Assembly: GCF_042675705.1 (NCBI RefSeq)
Contig: NZ_JBHTJJ010000001.1
Strand: one strand, 5' to 3'
Source: Ruegeria arenilitoris
Lineage (GTDB): Bacteria; Pseudomonadota; Alphaproteobacteria; Rhodobacterales; Rhodobacteraceae
Length of the DNA: 64,000 nucleotides
Translations under genes and position numbers: made by a program
The notes under the pieces: generated by a model
Seen by the model: the letters and a program-made list of their open reading frames with translations, nothing else
Told to the model about the DNA's origin: nothing
Databases searched by the model: none
In this document: piece after piece, positions 8,354 to 16,769 of the stretch
Layout: each line of letters begins with the position of its first letter
How positions within the stretch are numbered: position 1 is the stretch's first letter

Positions 8354-9469
8354 TCAGAGATCAGCGTGGAATTCGTCAATCAGGTGCCGGACCACCGCCT
8401 GGCCCGGATCGTCGCCATTGGCCAGCGCTTCGGCGTGAACGCGACGCTGTCGCGTGGCTGAGGTGCCGCTCTCGGCGATCTGACGCAAACGGGCCAACTC
8501 GGCCATGGTGCCCAATGCTTCGGCATCTTCGGCCAACATGCCCATCAACTCGCCCATCAGGTCGGGCATCGGCTTGATCGAGCGGTCTCCGAAGTCGATA
8601 AGCCCTTCACCCACACCGTAGCGCTGCGCTCGCCAACGGTTTTCGCCGATCAGGAACCGATCATATTGCCGCCAGCGCAGGTTGCGGTCTTTCAGACGGC
8701 AGAGCATTCGGGTCAATGCCTGTACCATGGCCGCCAGCGACAGCGCGTGTTCCATGCGAGGCTGCACATCCATGATCCGCGTCTCGAGAGTCGGATAGCT
8801 GTGCGACGGTCGGAGGTCCCACCAGATTTTCGAGGTATCCTCGATTACACCCAATTCGACCAGGACACCGGTGGTGCGCTCGTATTCGGACCAACTGCCA
8901 AAAATGGGGGGCAGGCCGGTGCGGGGCAGGTTGTCGAACACCGTCAGGCGATAGGAAGACAGCCCGGTATCCTGTCCGTTCCAGAATGGTGAGGAGGTTG
9001 AAAGCGCCAGCAGATGCGGCAGGAAATAGCTGAGCTGTGGCATCAGGTCGGCTCGCAGCGCCTCATCCTCGACGCCCACATGCACGTGCATGCCGCAGAT
9101 CAGCATCCGGCGGGCCACGCCGCCGAGGGCATGTTGCAGGTTGTCATAGCGTTCCTTGCGCGTATGATGCTGGTCTTTCCAATCTGCAAACGGGTGGCAG
9201 GACACGGCGATCGGTGCCATGTTGTGCTCGGCGGCGCGCTTGGCGACACCGGACCGCAGCCGCCTGAGGTCCTCTCGTGCGGATTTGACCGTGGTATGCG
9301 GGCGGGTTCCAACCTCGATCTGGCATTGCAGGAATTCCGGGCTGACCTGGCCCTCAAAGTCCGCCTGGCAGGACTTCATCAATGCCTCGGGCGCCTGAGC
9401 CAGCTGCAAGCTGTCGCGATCGACAAGCAGGTATTCCTCTTCGATGCCGATCGTGAAATCCTGCTGCAT
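8354..9469 (-). CDS. Carboxylate-amine ligase, YbdK/GCS2 family
   Basis: 371 residues, the usual length for the family. The start MQQDFTIGIEEEYLLVD is the diagnostic N terminus of GCS2 glutamate-cysteine ligase-like proteins. GMHVHVGVED, SSPFWNGQDTGLSSYR and WWDLRPSHSYPTLETRIMD are conserved active-site stretches. Members ligate a carboxylate such as glutamate to an amine with ATP; E. coli YbdK has only weak gamma-glutamylcysteine activity, so the physiological substrate here is open. It faces the hydrolase gene tail to tail and has a 144-base upstream region shared with the divergent methyltransferase gene. Confidence 0.9.
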   Translation of the reverse strand: MQQDFTIGIEEEYLLVDRDSLQLAQAPEALMKSCQADFEGQVSPEFLQCQIEVGTRPHTTVKSAREDLRRLRSGVAKRAAEHNMAPIAVSCHPFADWKDQHHTRKERYDNLQHALGGVARRMLICGMHVHVGVEDEALRADLMPQLSYFLPHLLALSTSSPFWNGQDTGLSSYRLTVFDNLPRTGLPPIFGSWSEYERTTGVLVELGVIEDTSKIWWDLRPSHSYPTLETRIMDVQPRMEHALSLAAMVQALTRMLCRLKDRNLRWRQYDRFLIGENRWRAQRYGVGEGLIDFGDRSIKPMPDLMGELMGMLAEDAEALGTMAELARLRQIAESGTSATRQRRVHAEALANGDDPGQAVVRHLIDEFHADL

Positions 9470-9613
9470 GTGCGGGCCTCCCGTTCCCTCTTCAGATTCA
9501 GTGAATACGGAATCCGCTCTTTTGCCAAGGCTTTGGCGCCATCGACCTTGCGCTGACCCGGGTGCCGACGGTAAGCACCGCAGAAGCCAGACAGATAATC
9601 GGAGCCGTGTGTC

Positions 9614-10459
9614 GTGAAACCCAGGAAATTCCCGAAGCTAAATGCGTTCTTGGACAGGTTCGGCACACGGTTGATCGACAAGGCCCCCGAGAGGGATGAG
9701 CGGGCACGGCTTGAAGCATTCGAGCGGGCAGGCGGCCTGACCCGACCTGCCTATGCCCTGTCACCCGGGATGGAAGGGTTCGATATTGCCGAACTGGTCG
9801 CCGAGTATACGGTCCATGCCGAAGCACTGGCTGCTTTGAAGGATCCTGAGCGGAACCAGACCGGCTACCGGATCGGAAACGGGTACTACGACAGTCCGGA
9901 CGCCGATGCTCTGTACTTGATGATCCGACGGTTCAAGCCGAAACGCGTCGTCGAGGTCGGATGTGGAAACTCCACCCGAGTGACCCGGCAGGCCGTTCTT
10001 GATGGTGGCTTGGAAACCCGGATCACGGCGGTTGACCCGTATCCGCGCGCAGACATCGCGCATGTTGTTGATCAATTCGAACAGAAACGACTGGAAGAGG
10101 TCGACGCATCCGTGTTCGAACAGCTCGAGGCCGGAGACGTTCTGTTCATCGACTCGAGCCATGTCGTGCGCATGAGCAATGACGTAGCGCATCTGTTCTG
10201 CCGCATCATTCCGAACCTGAAACCGGGCGTCGTGATCCATGTCCACGATGTTTTTTTGCCCTATGAATATCCCAAGCGGTTTTTCTATGACTGCCCGGGT
10301 TGGGGCGAGCAGTACATGCTGCACGCGTTGCTGCAATCTGTTTCGTTTTCAATGCTTTGGCCCGGTTACTACCTTCAGCAGGCGCGTCCCGATGCCGTCG
10401 AAGCCTTGCCCTTTCTGACAGAAGGCCGAGCGCAGAGTATCTGGGTTCAGAAGCGGTAA
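9614..10459 (+). CDS. Class I SAM-dependent methyltransferase
   Basis: 281 residues beginning at a GTG with GGAG about ten bases upstream. The core shows motif I VVEVGCGNSTRVTRQA, the acidic loop ITAVDPYPRAD and LEAGDVLFIDSSHVV, then GVVIHVHDVFLP. This is the arrangement of Methyltransf_24-type enzymes, many of which are found with surface-polysaccharide genes. The N-terminal 90 residues have no recognised motif. The gene is divergent from the YbdK gene and has no pathway neighbours, so the acceptor molecule cannot be named. Confidence 0.8.
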   Translation: MKPRKFPKLNAFLDRFGTRLIDKAPERDERARLEAFERAGGLTRPAYALSPGMEGFDIAELVAEYTVHAEALAALKDPERNQTGYRIGNGYYDSPDADALYLMIRRFKPKRVVEVGCGNSTRVTRQAVLDGGLETRITAVDPYPRADIAHVVDQFEQKRLEEVDASVFEQLEAGDVLFIDSSHVVRMSNDVAHLFCRIIPNLKPGVVIHVHDVFLPYEYPKRFFYDCPGWGEQYMLHALLQSVSFSMLWPGYYLQQARPDAVEALPFLTEGRAQSIWVQKR

Positions 10460-10535
10460 AGCTGAATTTTTTCGTGATCCGGTTTTCGAAAGCGCGCGTA
10501 CCCCTTTCCATATCACGCTGGAGAGGAGACTAAAC

Positions 10536-11012
10536 ATGTTCCGTCGTACATTCATGGGTGCCGCAGCCGCCGTCGCACTCGCACTGCCGATGAAAGCCCA
10601 AGCTGCAGACATCGTGGACACCGCCGTTTCGGCCGGGTCGTTCAACACGCTGGTTGCCGCTGTTCAGGCCGCCGGTCTGGTGGACACGCTGAAGGGCAAA
10701 GGTCCCTACACGGTATTCGCGCCCACCGATGAAGCGTTCGCCGCTCTGCCCGAGGGCACGGTTGAGACGCTGCTGCTGCCTGAAAACAAGGATCAATTGG
10801 TTACCATCCTGACCTATCACGTTGTGCCGGCAAAAGTGATGTCGGGTGACATTGCTGGTAAGCGCGCGAAGGTCCTGACAGTTCAGGGCGAACGTCTGAG
10901 CGTCAATGCCAAGAATGGTGTCAAGGTCGATGGAGCGAATGTCGTTCAGGCCGACATCGAGGCCAGCAACGGTGTCATCCACGTCGTCGACACGGTTCTG
11001 ATCCCCGAGTAA
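10536..11012 (+). CDS. Secreted fasciclin (FAS1) domain protein
   Basis: 158 residues. MFRRTFMGAAAAVALALPM then KAQA is a clear signal peptide. The mature part is one FAS1 domain: SFNTLVAAVQAAGLVDTL, the H1 box GPYTVFAPTDEAFAALP, LVTILTYHVVPAKV and the C-terminal ASNGVIHVVDTVLIP, which is the H2 box. FAS1 proteins mediate adhesion or protein contacts outside the cytoplasm. AGGAG stands about eight bases before the ATG. The gene is followed by a strong bidirectional terminator at 11035-11062. Confidence 0.93.
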   Translation: MFRRTFMGAAAAVALALPMKAQAADIVDTAVSAGSFNTLVAAVQAAGLVDTLKGKGPYTVFAPTDEAFAALPEGTVETLLLPENKDQLVTILTYHVVPAKVMSGDIAGKRAKVLTVQGERLSVNAKNGVKVDGANVVQADIEASNGVIHVVDTVLIPE

Positions 11013-11034
11013 TCAAGCCACTCGCCACAAAATC

Positions 11035-11062
11035 AAAGCCCCGGTCGATCGGCCGGGGCTTT
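11035..11062. terminator. Bidirectional hairpin terminator
   Basis: AAAGCCCCGG (11035-11044) and CCGGGGCTTT (11053-11062) form a ten-pair stem with an eight-base loop. It lies between the convergent fasciclin and L,D-transpeptidase genes and can stop both. Confidence 0.85.
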
Positions 11063-11068
11063 GTCGTT

Positions 11069-11665
11069 TCAAAGCAGTCTGACTTTTGTTCCGATCTGGA
11101 CCAGAGGATACAGTTCCTCGACATGCTGGTTGTACAACCCGATGCACCCGGATGAACTTTGGCGCCCGATCTTGCGGGTGTCATGTGTGCCATGCACCAG
11201 GTAAGCCGGCCAGGACAGGTACATGGCGCGGGTACCAAGTGGGTTGCCCGGATCCCCACCTTCCATGCGGACCGGCAGGTTGGGATCGCGCTCGCGCATC
11301 GATGCGGTCGGCGTCCAGCTGGGATTTTCCGCTTTGCGCACGACTTCGGTGTAGCCACGTTTGGTCAGCTCTTCGCTCATGGGAACCGAGCTGGGGTACA
11401 GCTTGTACGTACCGTCAGGACCCCAATAATGCACCGCCCGGCTGGTTATGTCAGCCAGCATACAGCCCACGCCCAGTTCATCGAAGTGATCCTGCCAGTC
11501 CTGCTTGGAAAAGGACGATACGTTGCGGCGAACGGGAAGCTGAGTGCTGATCGCCTCTTCGCTCTGAGGGAAGGCGTCCTGGCTCTGCGCCCGCAACAAG
11601 GTCGGCGACGCCAATACGGATGCTACCCCCAAAAGGGTCGAGCGGCGGGAAATTCTGGTTGTCAC
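11069..11665 (-). CDS. Exported L,D-transpeptidase (YkuD domain)
   Basis: Predicted periplasmic enzyme forming 3-3 peptidoglycan cross-links or attaching proteins to the wall. From GTG 11665 (AGGAGG five bases upstream) the protein has 198 residues and an N terminus TTRISRRSTLLGVASVLASP. The twin arginine plus hydrophobic run suggests Tat or Sec export. The YkuD motif is present as VHGTHDTRKIGRQSSSGCIGLYN with His and catalytic Cys174. The arginine usually following SxGCI is glycine here. Longer in-frame starts exist but lack a ribosome site and would precede the signal peptide. Confidence 0.88.
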   Translation of the reverse strand: MTTRISRRSTLLGVASVLASPTLLRAQSQDAFPQSEEAISTQLPVRRNVSSFSKQDWQDHFDELGVGCMLADITSRAVHYWGPDGTYKLYPSSVPMSEELTKRGYTEVVRKAENPSWTPTASMRERDPNLPVRMEGGDPGNPLGTRAMYLSWPAYLVHGTHDTRKIGRQSSSGCIGLYNQHVEELYPLVQIGTKVRLL

Positions 11666-11837
11666 GATGGCCTCCTGGCGACTGACTGCTCGAATTTTTG
11701 GCCAATTTATGCCGAGCAGAGAGGTGAAGCCAGAGGTCGGTGCTGAAATTCTCGTGAACGCGTCCAGACTTGCGCAGTTTTTTGCCAAGCAGAAGCGGCA
11801 CAAGGTGACGGTTGGCGGATTGGGTTTGCCTGCGGAC

Positions 11838-11865
11838 AAAAAGGCCGCCCCAATTTAGGGCGGCC
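11838..11865 (-). terminator. Rho-independent terminator of mmsA
   Basis: On the minus strand GGCCGCCC (11865-11858) and GGGCGGCC (11850-11843) form an eight-pair stem followed by five T. It begins 22 bases after the mmsA stop codon. Confidence 0.9.
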
Positions 11866-11886
11866 TTTGTTCTTAAAATCAGTCTG

Positions 11887-13386
11887 TTAATCCATCGCTT
11901 TGAAGTTGAACTCGCCACCTTCTTTGATGCCCGACGGCCAGCGCGACGTCACGGTCTTGGTACGGGTGTAGAACTTGAAGCTGTCCGGGCCGTGCTGGTT
12001 CAGGTCTCCGAACATGGATTTCTTCCAGCCGCCGAAGGTGTGATAGGCCAGCGGCACCGGGATCGGGACGTTGATGCCAACCATGCCGATATTGACCCGG
12101 CTGGCGAAATCACGGGCGGTGTCGCCGTCGCGGGTGAAGATCGCGGTGCCGTTGCCGTATTCATGGTCCATCGCCAGCTTCAGCGCCTCTTCGTACGATC
12201 CGGCGCGGACGGTGGACAGAACGGGGCCGAAGATCTCCTGTTTGTAGATGTCCATGTCAGGGGTGACATGGTCGAACAGGTGGGGGCCGACAAAGAAACC
12301 GTCTTCATAGCCCTGCAGCTTGAAGTCGCGGTTGTCGACGACCAGTTTCGCGCCCTGTTCCACGCCCGAGTTGATCAGGCCGAGGATGCGTTCTTTGGCG
12401 GCGGCGGTCACGACCGGCCCCATATCGACGTCGTCGCCCGCGGTATAGGGGCCGACCTTCAGCTTTTCGATGCGCGGCACCAGCTTTTCAATCAGCGCGT
12501 CGGCGGTTTCCTCGCCCACCGGAACGGCCACCGAAACGGCCATGCAGCGTTCGCCGGCAGCGCCGAAACCGGCGCCCACCAGCGCGTCGGCGGCCTGATC
12601 CAGGTCGGCGTCGGGCATGACGATCATGTGGTTCTTGGCCCCGCCAAAACACTGGGCGCGTTTGCCGTTCGCCGTGGCGCGCGAATAGATGTATTGCGCG
12701 ATGGGGGTCGAGCCGACGAAGGACACACCCTGAATGATCTCGCTGTCCAGCAGTGTATCCACGGCTTCCTTGTCGCCGTTGACGACTTGGAACACACCTT
12801 TGGGCAGACCGGCTTCGACGAACAGTTCGGCCAGCATCAGCGGTACCGAAGGGTCACGCTCCGAGGGCTTCAGCACCACCGCGTTGCCGCAGGCCAGTGC
12901 AGGGCCGACATGCCAAAGGGGCATCATGGCCGGGAAGTTGAACGGCATAATGGCGGCGACAACACCCAGCGGCTGACGCATGGAATACATGTCAATGCCG
13001 GGGCCCGCGCTGTCGGTGAACTCACCCTTCAGCATCTGCGGAGCGCCGATGCAGTATTCGATCACCTCGAGCCCGCGCTGCAGATCACCCTTGGCATCGG
13101 GCAGAGTCTTGCCGTGCTCGCGGCTCAGCGCCTCGGCCAGCTTGTCCATGTCGCGATGCATCAGGTGGACCATCTGCATCATTACGCGGGCGCGCTTTTG
13201 CGGGTTGGTCGCGCCCCATGCGGGCTGGGCTGCAGCGGCGTGTTCGATTGCAGCTGTCGTCTCGGCGGCGCTGGCCATCGGGCATTTGTACTGAACCTCG
13301 CCCGTGGCGGGGTTGAAGACGTTGTCAAATCGACCGGATGTGCCGGGCGTGTATTCACCGTTGATGAAATGGGTCAGGTCTTGCAT
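11887..13386 (-). CDS. mmsA: CoA-acylating methylmalonate-semialdehyde dehydrogenase
   Basis: Converts methylmalonate semialdehyde plus CoA and NAD+ to propionyl-CoA and CO2, the final step of distal valine catabolism. The 499 residues are standard for the family: HFINGEYTPGTSGRF at the start, MPFNFPAMMPLWHVGPAL, GSTPIAQYIYSRA for NAD binding, and catalytic Cys281 in GAAGERCMAVSVAV; KQEIFGPVLS follows. ATG 13386 is selected because GGAGG precedes it and MQDLTHFINGEY is the usual N terminus. It is divergent from a LysR gene that probably controls it, and a terminator follows. The upstream valine enzymes are at 4.3-7.3 kb. Confidence 0.95.
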   Translation of the reverse strand: MQDLTHFINGEYTPGTSGRFDNVFNPATGEVQYKCPMASAAETTAAIEHAAAAQPAWGATNPQKRARVMMQMVHLMHRDMDKLAEALSREHGKTLPDAKGDLQRGLEVIEYCIGAPQMLKGEFTDSAGPGIDMYSMRQPLGVVAAIMPFNFPAMMPLWHVGPALACGNAVVLKPSERDPSVPLMLAELFVEAGLPKGVFQVVNGDKEAVDTLLDSEIIQGVSFVGSTPIAQYIYSRATANGKRAQCFGGAKNHMIVMPDADLDQAADALVGAGFGAAGERCMAVSVAVPVGEETADALIEKLVPRIEKLKVGPYTAGDDVDMGPVVTAAAKERILGLINSGVEQGAKLVVDNRDFKLQGYEDGFFVGPHLFDHVTPDMDIYKQEIFGPVLSTVRAGSYEEALKLAMDHEYGNGTAIFTRDGDTARDFASRVNIGMVGINVPIPVPLAYHTFGGWKKSMFGDLNQHGPDSFKFYTRTKTVTSRWPSGIKEGGEFNFKAMD

Positions 13387-13465
13387 CGCAAACTCCTCCG
13401 CTGAATTTGCGCGCAGCATAGGCTTGCATAAATCTCATGAACAGAGGCAATATCCCAAAAGAGTT

Positions 13466-13479
13466 TTGCAAAAATGCAA
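13466..13479. promoter_or_regulatory. Candidate LysR-type operator between mmsA and its divergent regulator
   Basis: TTGCA at 13466-13470 and TGCAA at 13475-13479 are inverted around four A. The segment fits the T-N11-A pattern of LysR-type sites (T13466, A13478). It lies in the 101-base space between the two divergent start codons, close to the regulator start, so autoregulation is plausible. Confidence 0.45.
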
Positions 13480-13487
13480 GGGTAGGG

Positions 13488-14390
13488 ATGGATCCGAACT
13501 GGGATGACATGCGCGTATTCCTGGCGGTTGCGCGCGAGGAAAGCCTGTCTTCGGCCGGGCGGTTGCTAAAGATCGATCCGGCGACAGTTGGGCGGCGGGT
13601 TTCCCGGTTGGAATTGGCACTGAAAGCGCCGCTTTTTACGAAGTCACCGCAGGGCTACGTACTGACCTCGGCCGGAGAGCGACTGTTCGAGCACGCTCAA
13701 GGCGCTGAAGAGGCGATGCGCGCAGCGGCTGGCGCGATGGAAGGCGCGACCAAGTCGCTGAGCGGTCAAATCCGGATTGGTGCTCCGGACGGAAGCGCCA
13801 ACTATCTGCTGCCGCAAGTCTGCGCCAAAATCAGCGACTCGAATCCGGACCTGGACATACAGATCCTGGCCTTGCCGCGGATCATCAACCTGTCGCGCCG
13901 CGAGGCGGATATGGCCATCACCGTCAGCGCCCCAACGGCCGGCAAGCTGCTGGTGCAAAAGATCAGCGACTACAAGCTGCATATGGTGGCAACCGCCGAC
14001 TATCTTTCGCGGCATGGTCCCATTCGCTCGGTCAATGACGTGAAGGGTCACCGCATGATCGGTTATATCCCGGACATGATCTTTGACCGCGAGCTCGATT
14101 ACCTCAACGATCTCGGTATTGATCGTGTCCCACTTGCATCGAACTCGGTCTCGGTGCAACTGCGGCAAGCCTCGCTGGGTACCGGGGTGTGTATCGCGCA
14201 TGACTTCACGTTGCCATTCCATCCTCAGCTGAAAAAAATTCTGACGGATCAAGTCAGTCTAACGCGCAGCTTTCACCTGGTGCGCCATCAGGGTGATCAA
14301 CGCAACGAACGGTTGAACCGATTTGCAGATGCGCTCAGCCGGGGAATTCGCGACGAAGTTGCGCGGCTGGAAGCCGAAGCCCAAGCTTGA
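13488..14390 (+). CDS. LysR-family transcriptional regulator beside mmsA
   Basis: 300 residues. The winged helix-turn-helix spans about residues 1-60: NWDDMRVFLAVAREESLSSA then RLLKIDPATVGRRVSRLE. A LysR substrate-binding domain follows (GQIRIGAPDGSANYLLPQV, then MAITVSAPTAGKL). The recognition helix contains ATVGRRVSRLE, where most LysR proteins have SAVSRQIRRLE. The ATG at 13488 has AAGGG upstream and gives the normal N terminus; a longer in-frame start at 13437 adds unrelated residues. Its divergent position makes it the likely regulator of mmsA; the inducer is unknown. Confidence 0.88.
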   Translation: MDPNWDDMRVFLAVAREESLSSAGRLLKIDPATVGRRVSRLELALKAPLFTKSPQGYVLTSAGERLFEHAQGAEEAMRAAAGAMEGATKSLSGQIRIGAPDGSANYLLPQVCAKISDSNPDLDIQILALPRIINLSRREADMAITVSAPTAGKLLVQKISDYKLHMVATADYLSRHGPIRSVNDVKGHRMIGYIPDMIFDRELDYLNDLGIDRVPLASNSVSVQLRQASLGTGVCIAHDFTLPFHPQLKKILTDQVSLTRSFHLVRHQGDQRNERLNRFADALSRGIRDEVARLEAEAQA

Positions 14391-14451
14391 CAGGCTGATC
14401 TAATCGGGCAACGCTTTGGAAAACGGGAAAATTATTTCGGAGGTATTGCCC

Positions 14452-14889
14452 ATGCTTGTACAGGCCATTCTGAAGTCCAAGTCGACGGACGGGGTTGTGA
14501 CAGTGGCGCCTTCGATGACCGTGTCCGACGCGGCAAAGATTCTGGCCGATAAGCGCATTGGTACGGTGATCGTATCGGAGGACGATGGCGAAACCGCAGC
14601 CGGCATCCTCTCGGAACGCGATATCGTGCGGGAATTGGCCGCCAGTGGCAGCGGGTGCCTGACACAGCCGGTAAGCGCCTACATGACTAAGAAACTGGTG
14701 ACCGCGACCCAACAGGACAAGGTGCAGGACGTACTCGCTCGTATGACCGAAGGTCGGTTCCGCCACATGCCGATTGTCGAAGATGGCAAACTGATTGGGA
14801 TCGTCACTCTGGGTGACGTCGTAAAAGCGCAATTGTCCGAACTGGCCATGGAAAAAGATGCCCTGCAGGGCATGATCATGGGGCACTAG
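14452..14889 (+). CDS. CBS-domain pair protein
   Basis: 145 residues made almost wholly of two CBS motifs: first VTVAPSMTVSDAAKILADK with GTVIVSEDDGETAAGILSER, second VTATQQDKVQDVLARMTEGR with HMPIVEDGKLIGIVTLGDV. Stand-alone CBS pairs bind adenine nucleotides or SAM and often act as energy sensors, but no partner domain is present. The start at 14452 has CGGAGG eight bases before it. It is 85 bases upstream of coaD on the same strand, which may be coincidental. Confidence 0.88.
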   Translation: MLVQAILKSKSTDGVVTVAPSMTVSDAAKILADKRIGTVIVSEDDGETAAGILSERDIVRELAASGSGCLTQPVSAYMTKKLVTATQQDKVQDVLARMTEGRFRHMPIVEDGKLIGIVTLGDVVKAQLSELAMEKDALQGMIMGH

Positions 14890-14974
14890 CCCCATTTGAC
14901 GACATTGCGGCCTCTTGCAGCTGCGGAAAACTTGTGTTTGCTTGCGCAGAAATTTTCTTGCTCAGGAGGGCGCG

Positions 14975-15466
14975 ATGCGGGTTGGATTATATCCGGGAAC
15001 CTTTGACCCCATCACCATGGGTCATATCGATATCATCCGCCGGGCAGCCATGCTGGTCGACAAGCTGGTGATCGGCGTCGCGATCAACCGCGACAAGGGT
15101 CCGCTGTTCTCGCTCGAAGAGCGGGTGGCCATGATCGAGGCGGAATGCGCCTACCTGACCGAACAGACCGGCACCGAAATTGTTGCGCATCCGTTCGAAA
15201 ACCTGCTGATAGACTGCGCCCGGGACGTAGGGGCGCAGATCATCGTACGCGGCCTGCGTGCTGTTGCCGATTTCGAATATGAATTTCAGATGGTTGGGAT
15301 GAACCGGGCGCTCGACGATTCGATCGAGACCGTGTTCCTGATGGCCGAAGCCCGACACCAGGCGATTGCCTCGAAACTGGTCAAGGAAATCGCCCGGCTG
15401 GGTGGGGACGTGTCGAAATTCGTCACGCCCCAGGTCAATATCGCACTGAAAGAGCGGTTAGGCTAG
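14975..15466 (+). CDS. coaD: Phosphopantetheine adenylyltransferase
   Basis: Transfers AMP from ATP to 4'-phosphopantetheine, the penultimate step of coenzyme A synthesis. The 163 residues are typical: GLYPGTFDPITMGHIDIIRR carries the T-x-G-H nucleotidyltransferase motif with His17, IIVRGLRAVADFEYEFQM is the phosphopantetheine pocket, and ASKLVKEIARLGGDVSKFV closes the protein. CAGGAGGG stands just before ATG 14975. The last nine bases overlap the 3' end of the opposite-strand gap1 gene. Confidence 0.97.
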   Translation: MRVGLYPGTFDPITMGHIDIIRRAAMLVDKLVIGVAINRDKGPLFSLEERVAMIEAECAYLTEQTGTEIVAHPFENLLIDCARDVGAQIIVRGLRAVADFEYEFQMVGMNRALDDSIETVFLMAEARHQAIASKLVKEIARLGGDVSKFVTPQVNIALKERLG

Positions 15467-16462
15467 GGCGCCCATCGCGGCAGCGGTGTCCAGCATCCGG
15501 TTCGAGAAACCCCACTCGTTGTCATACCAGGCCAGAACGCGAACCAGCGTGCCGTCGGTCACTTTGGTTTCGGCCAGCGACACGGTCGAGCTGTGGGAAT
15601 CGTGGTTGAAATCGATCGAGATCAACGGGCGGGTTTCCGCGGCCAGAACGGTCGGGATCTTGGCCGCGGCCTCGGTGAACAGGGCGTTGACCTCGTCTTC
15701 GGTGGTGGGGCGCGATACCTCGACCACCAAGTCGACGACCGAGACATTCGGGGTGGGAACCCGGATCGCCTGACCGGTCAGCTTGCCCTGCAACTGCGGC
15801 AGAACCAGCCCCACGGCCGAGGCCGCGCCGGTGGTGGTCGGGATCATCGACAGGGCAGCCGCGCGCGACAGGTACGGGTCCTTTCCGGCAGTGTCATGCA
15901 CCGGCTGGCTGGCGGTGTAGGCGTGCACCGTGGTCATGTTGCCGTGTACGATACCCAAGCCCGCATCCAGCGCGGCAGCGACCGGCGACAGGCAGTTGGT
16001 GGTGCAGGATGCGTTGGAAACCACGGTGTCGGCGGCGGTCAGCTCGTGGTCGTTCACGCCGAACACCACGGTTTTTACCTCGCCATCCCCACGTGCTGGC
16101 GCCGAGATCAGAACCTTCTTCGCGCCGTTCTTGAAATGGCGAGACGCAGCTTCGCGCGTGCGGAACACGCCGGTGCATTCCAGAACCACGTCGACGTCCG
16201 ACCAATCCAGCGCCTCGGGGTCGCGCTCGCTGGTCAGCCGGATCGGGCCCGCGCCTACGTCAAGCCCGGCCTCGCTCAGGGTGACCGGTTTGGCGTAACG
16301 GCCATGCACGCTGTCGAACTCGAACAGATGCGCGTTCATTTCCGGCTTGGCGAGGTCGTTGATCGCGACGATCTGCACATCCGTACGACCGCTTTCCATC
16401 AGGCCGCGCAGGACACCGCGCCCGATCCGTCCAAATCCGTTGATTGCAAGTTTGAGTGTCAT
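15458..16462 (-). CDS. gap: Glyceraldehyde-3-phosphate dehydrogenase, paralogue 1 (NAD-type)
   Basis: 334 residues with the full GAPDH signature: INGFGRIGRGVLRGL Rossmann loop, catalytic SNASCTTNCLSPV with Cys153, RVPTPNVSVVDLVV, and WYDNEWGFSNRMLD at the end. Position 36 is aspartate (AINDLAKP), the residue that contacts the adenosine ribose of NAD and disfavours NADP. It therefore looks like the glycolytic, NAD-using form. It is the last gene of the leftward gap2 - small ORF - gap1 group; a perfect palindrome at 16506-16517, 44 bases upstream of the start, probably controls it. It overlaps coaD by nine bases at the 3' ends. Confidence 0.95.
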   Translation of the reverse strand: MTLKLAINGFGRIGRGVLRGLMESGRTDVQIVAINDLAKPEMNAHLFEFDSVHGRYAKPVTLSEAGLDVGAGPIRLTSERDPEALDWSDVDVVLECTGVFRTREAASRHFKNGAKKVLISAPARGDGEVKTVVFGVNDHELTAADTVVSNASCTTNCLSPVAAALDAGLGIVHGNMTTVHAYTASQPVHDTAGKDPYLSRAAALSMIPTTTGAASAVGLVLPQLQGKLTGQAIRVPTPNVSVVDLVVEVSRPTTEDEVNALFTEAAAKIPTVLAAETRPLISIDFNHDSHSSTVSLAETKVTDGTLVRVLAWYDNEWGFSNRMLDTAAAMGALA

Positions 16463-16505
16463 GTCGCGCTCCGTCTAAATGGCCGCTAAGCCGCGATTGA
16501 AATCA

Positions 16506-16517
16506 GTTAGCGCTAAC
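16506..16517. promoter_or_regulatory. LacI-like operator upstream of gap1
   Basis: GTTAGCGCTAAC is a perfect 12-bp palindrome with the central CG typical of LacI-family operators. Near-copies stand before gap2 (17859-17901) and before the class I aldolase gene (55644-55655), which argues for one shared regulator. CceR, the LacI-family carbon regulator of Rhodobacter, is the obvious candidate, but this is inference. Confidence 0.7.
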
Positions 16518-16554
16518 AAAGGCAGTCAGGCGAAAATGTCAAGCAAAACCTCTG

Positions 16555-16698
16555 TCAGCGCCAGAACGCGACCCAGTCGAGAAAGTCGTAGAACTTCTTG
16601 CCGAGGAACAGGAGATGCTCGGTTCCAAACAGCGCGAAATCCAGCATCAGACCACCAAGGATGAGGACTCCCAGCCAGATCGCGATTTGGTTTGTCAT
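16555..16698 (-). CDS. 47-residue membrane microprotein between the two gap genes
   Basis: ATG at 16698 with CGGAG five bases upstream opens a frame of 47 codons ending in TGA at 16557-16555. The N-terminal part IAIWLGVLILGGLMLDFALF is one strongly hydrophobic segment, followed by HLLFLGKKFYDFLDWVAFWR with a basic-aromatic end. This is the pattern of a single-pass inner-membrane microprotein. It lies downstream of gap2's terminator and upstream of the gap1 operator, so it is probably read from gap2 read-through or its own promoter. The good ribosome site and clean hydrophobicity support it as real; function unknown. Confidence 0.7.
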   Translation of the reverse strand: MTNQIAIWLGVLILGGLMLDFALFGTEHLLFLGKKFYDFLDWVAFWR

Positions 16699-16711
16699 TG
16701 CTGCTCCGAAC

Positions 16712-16742
16712 AAAAAAGCCCGCCCAGATAACCTGAGCGGGC
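16712..16742 (-). terminator. Rho-independent terminator of gap2
   Basis: On the minus strand GCCCGC (16742-16737) and GCGGGC (16723-16718) pair, followed by six T (16717-16712). It starts 28 bases after the gap2 stop and lies before the 47-residue ORF. Confidence 0.88.
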
Positions 16743-16769
16743 GACGCGGTTCAAGCGGTCTTGATGAGA

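Noticed and set aside
11812..13404. 530-codon open frame antisense to mmsA
   Set aside because: Shadow frame; mmsA is unmistakable and carries its own ribosome site and terminator.
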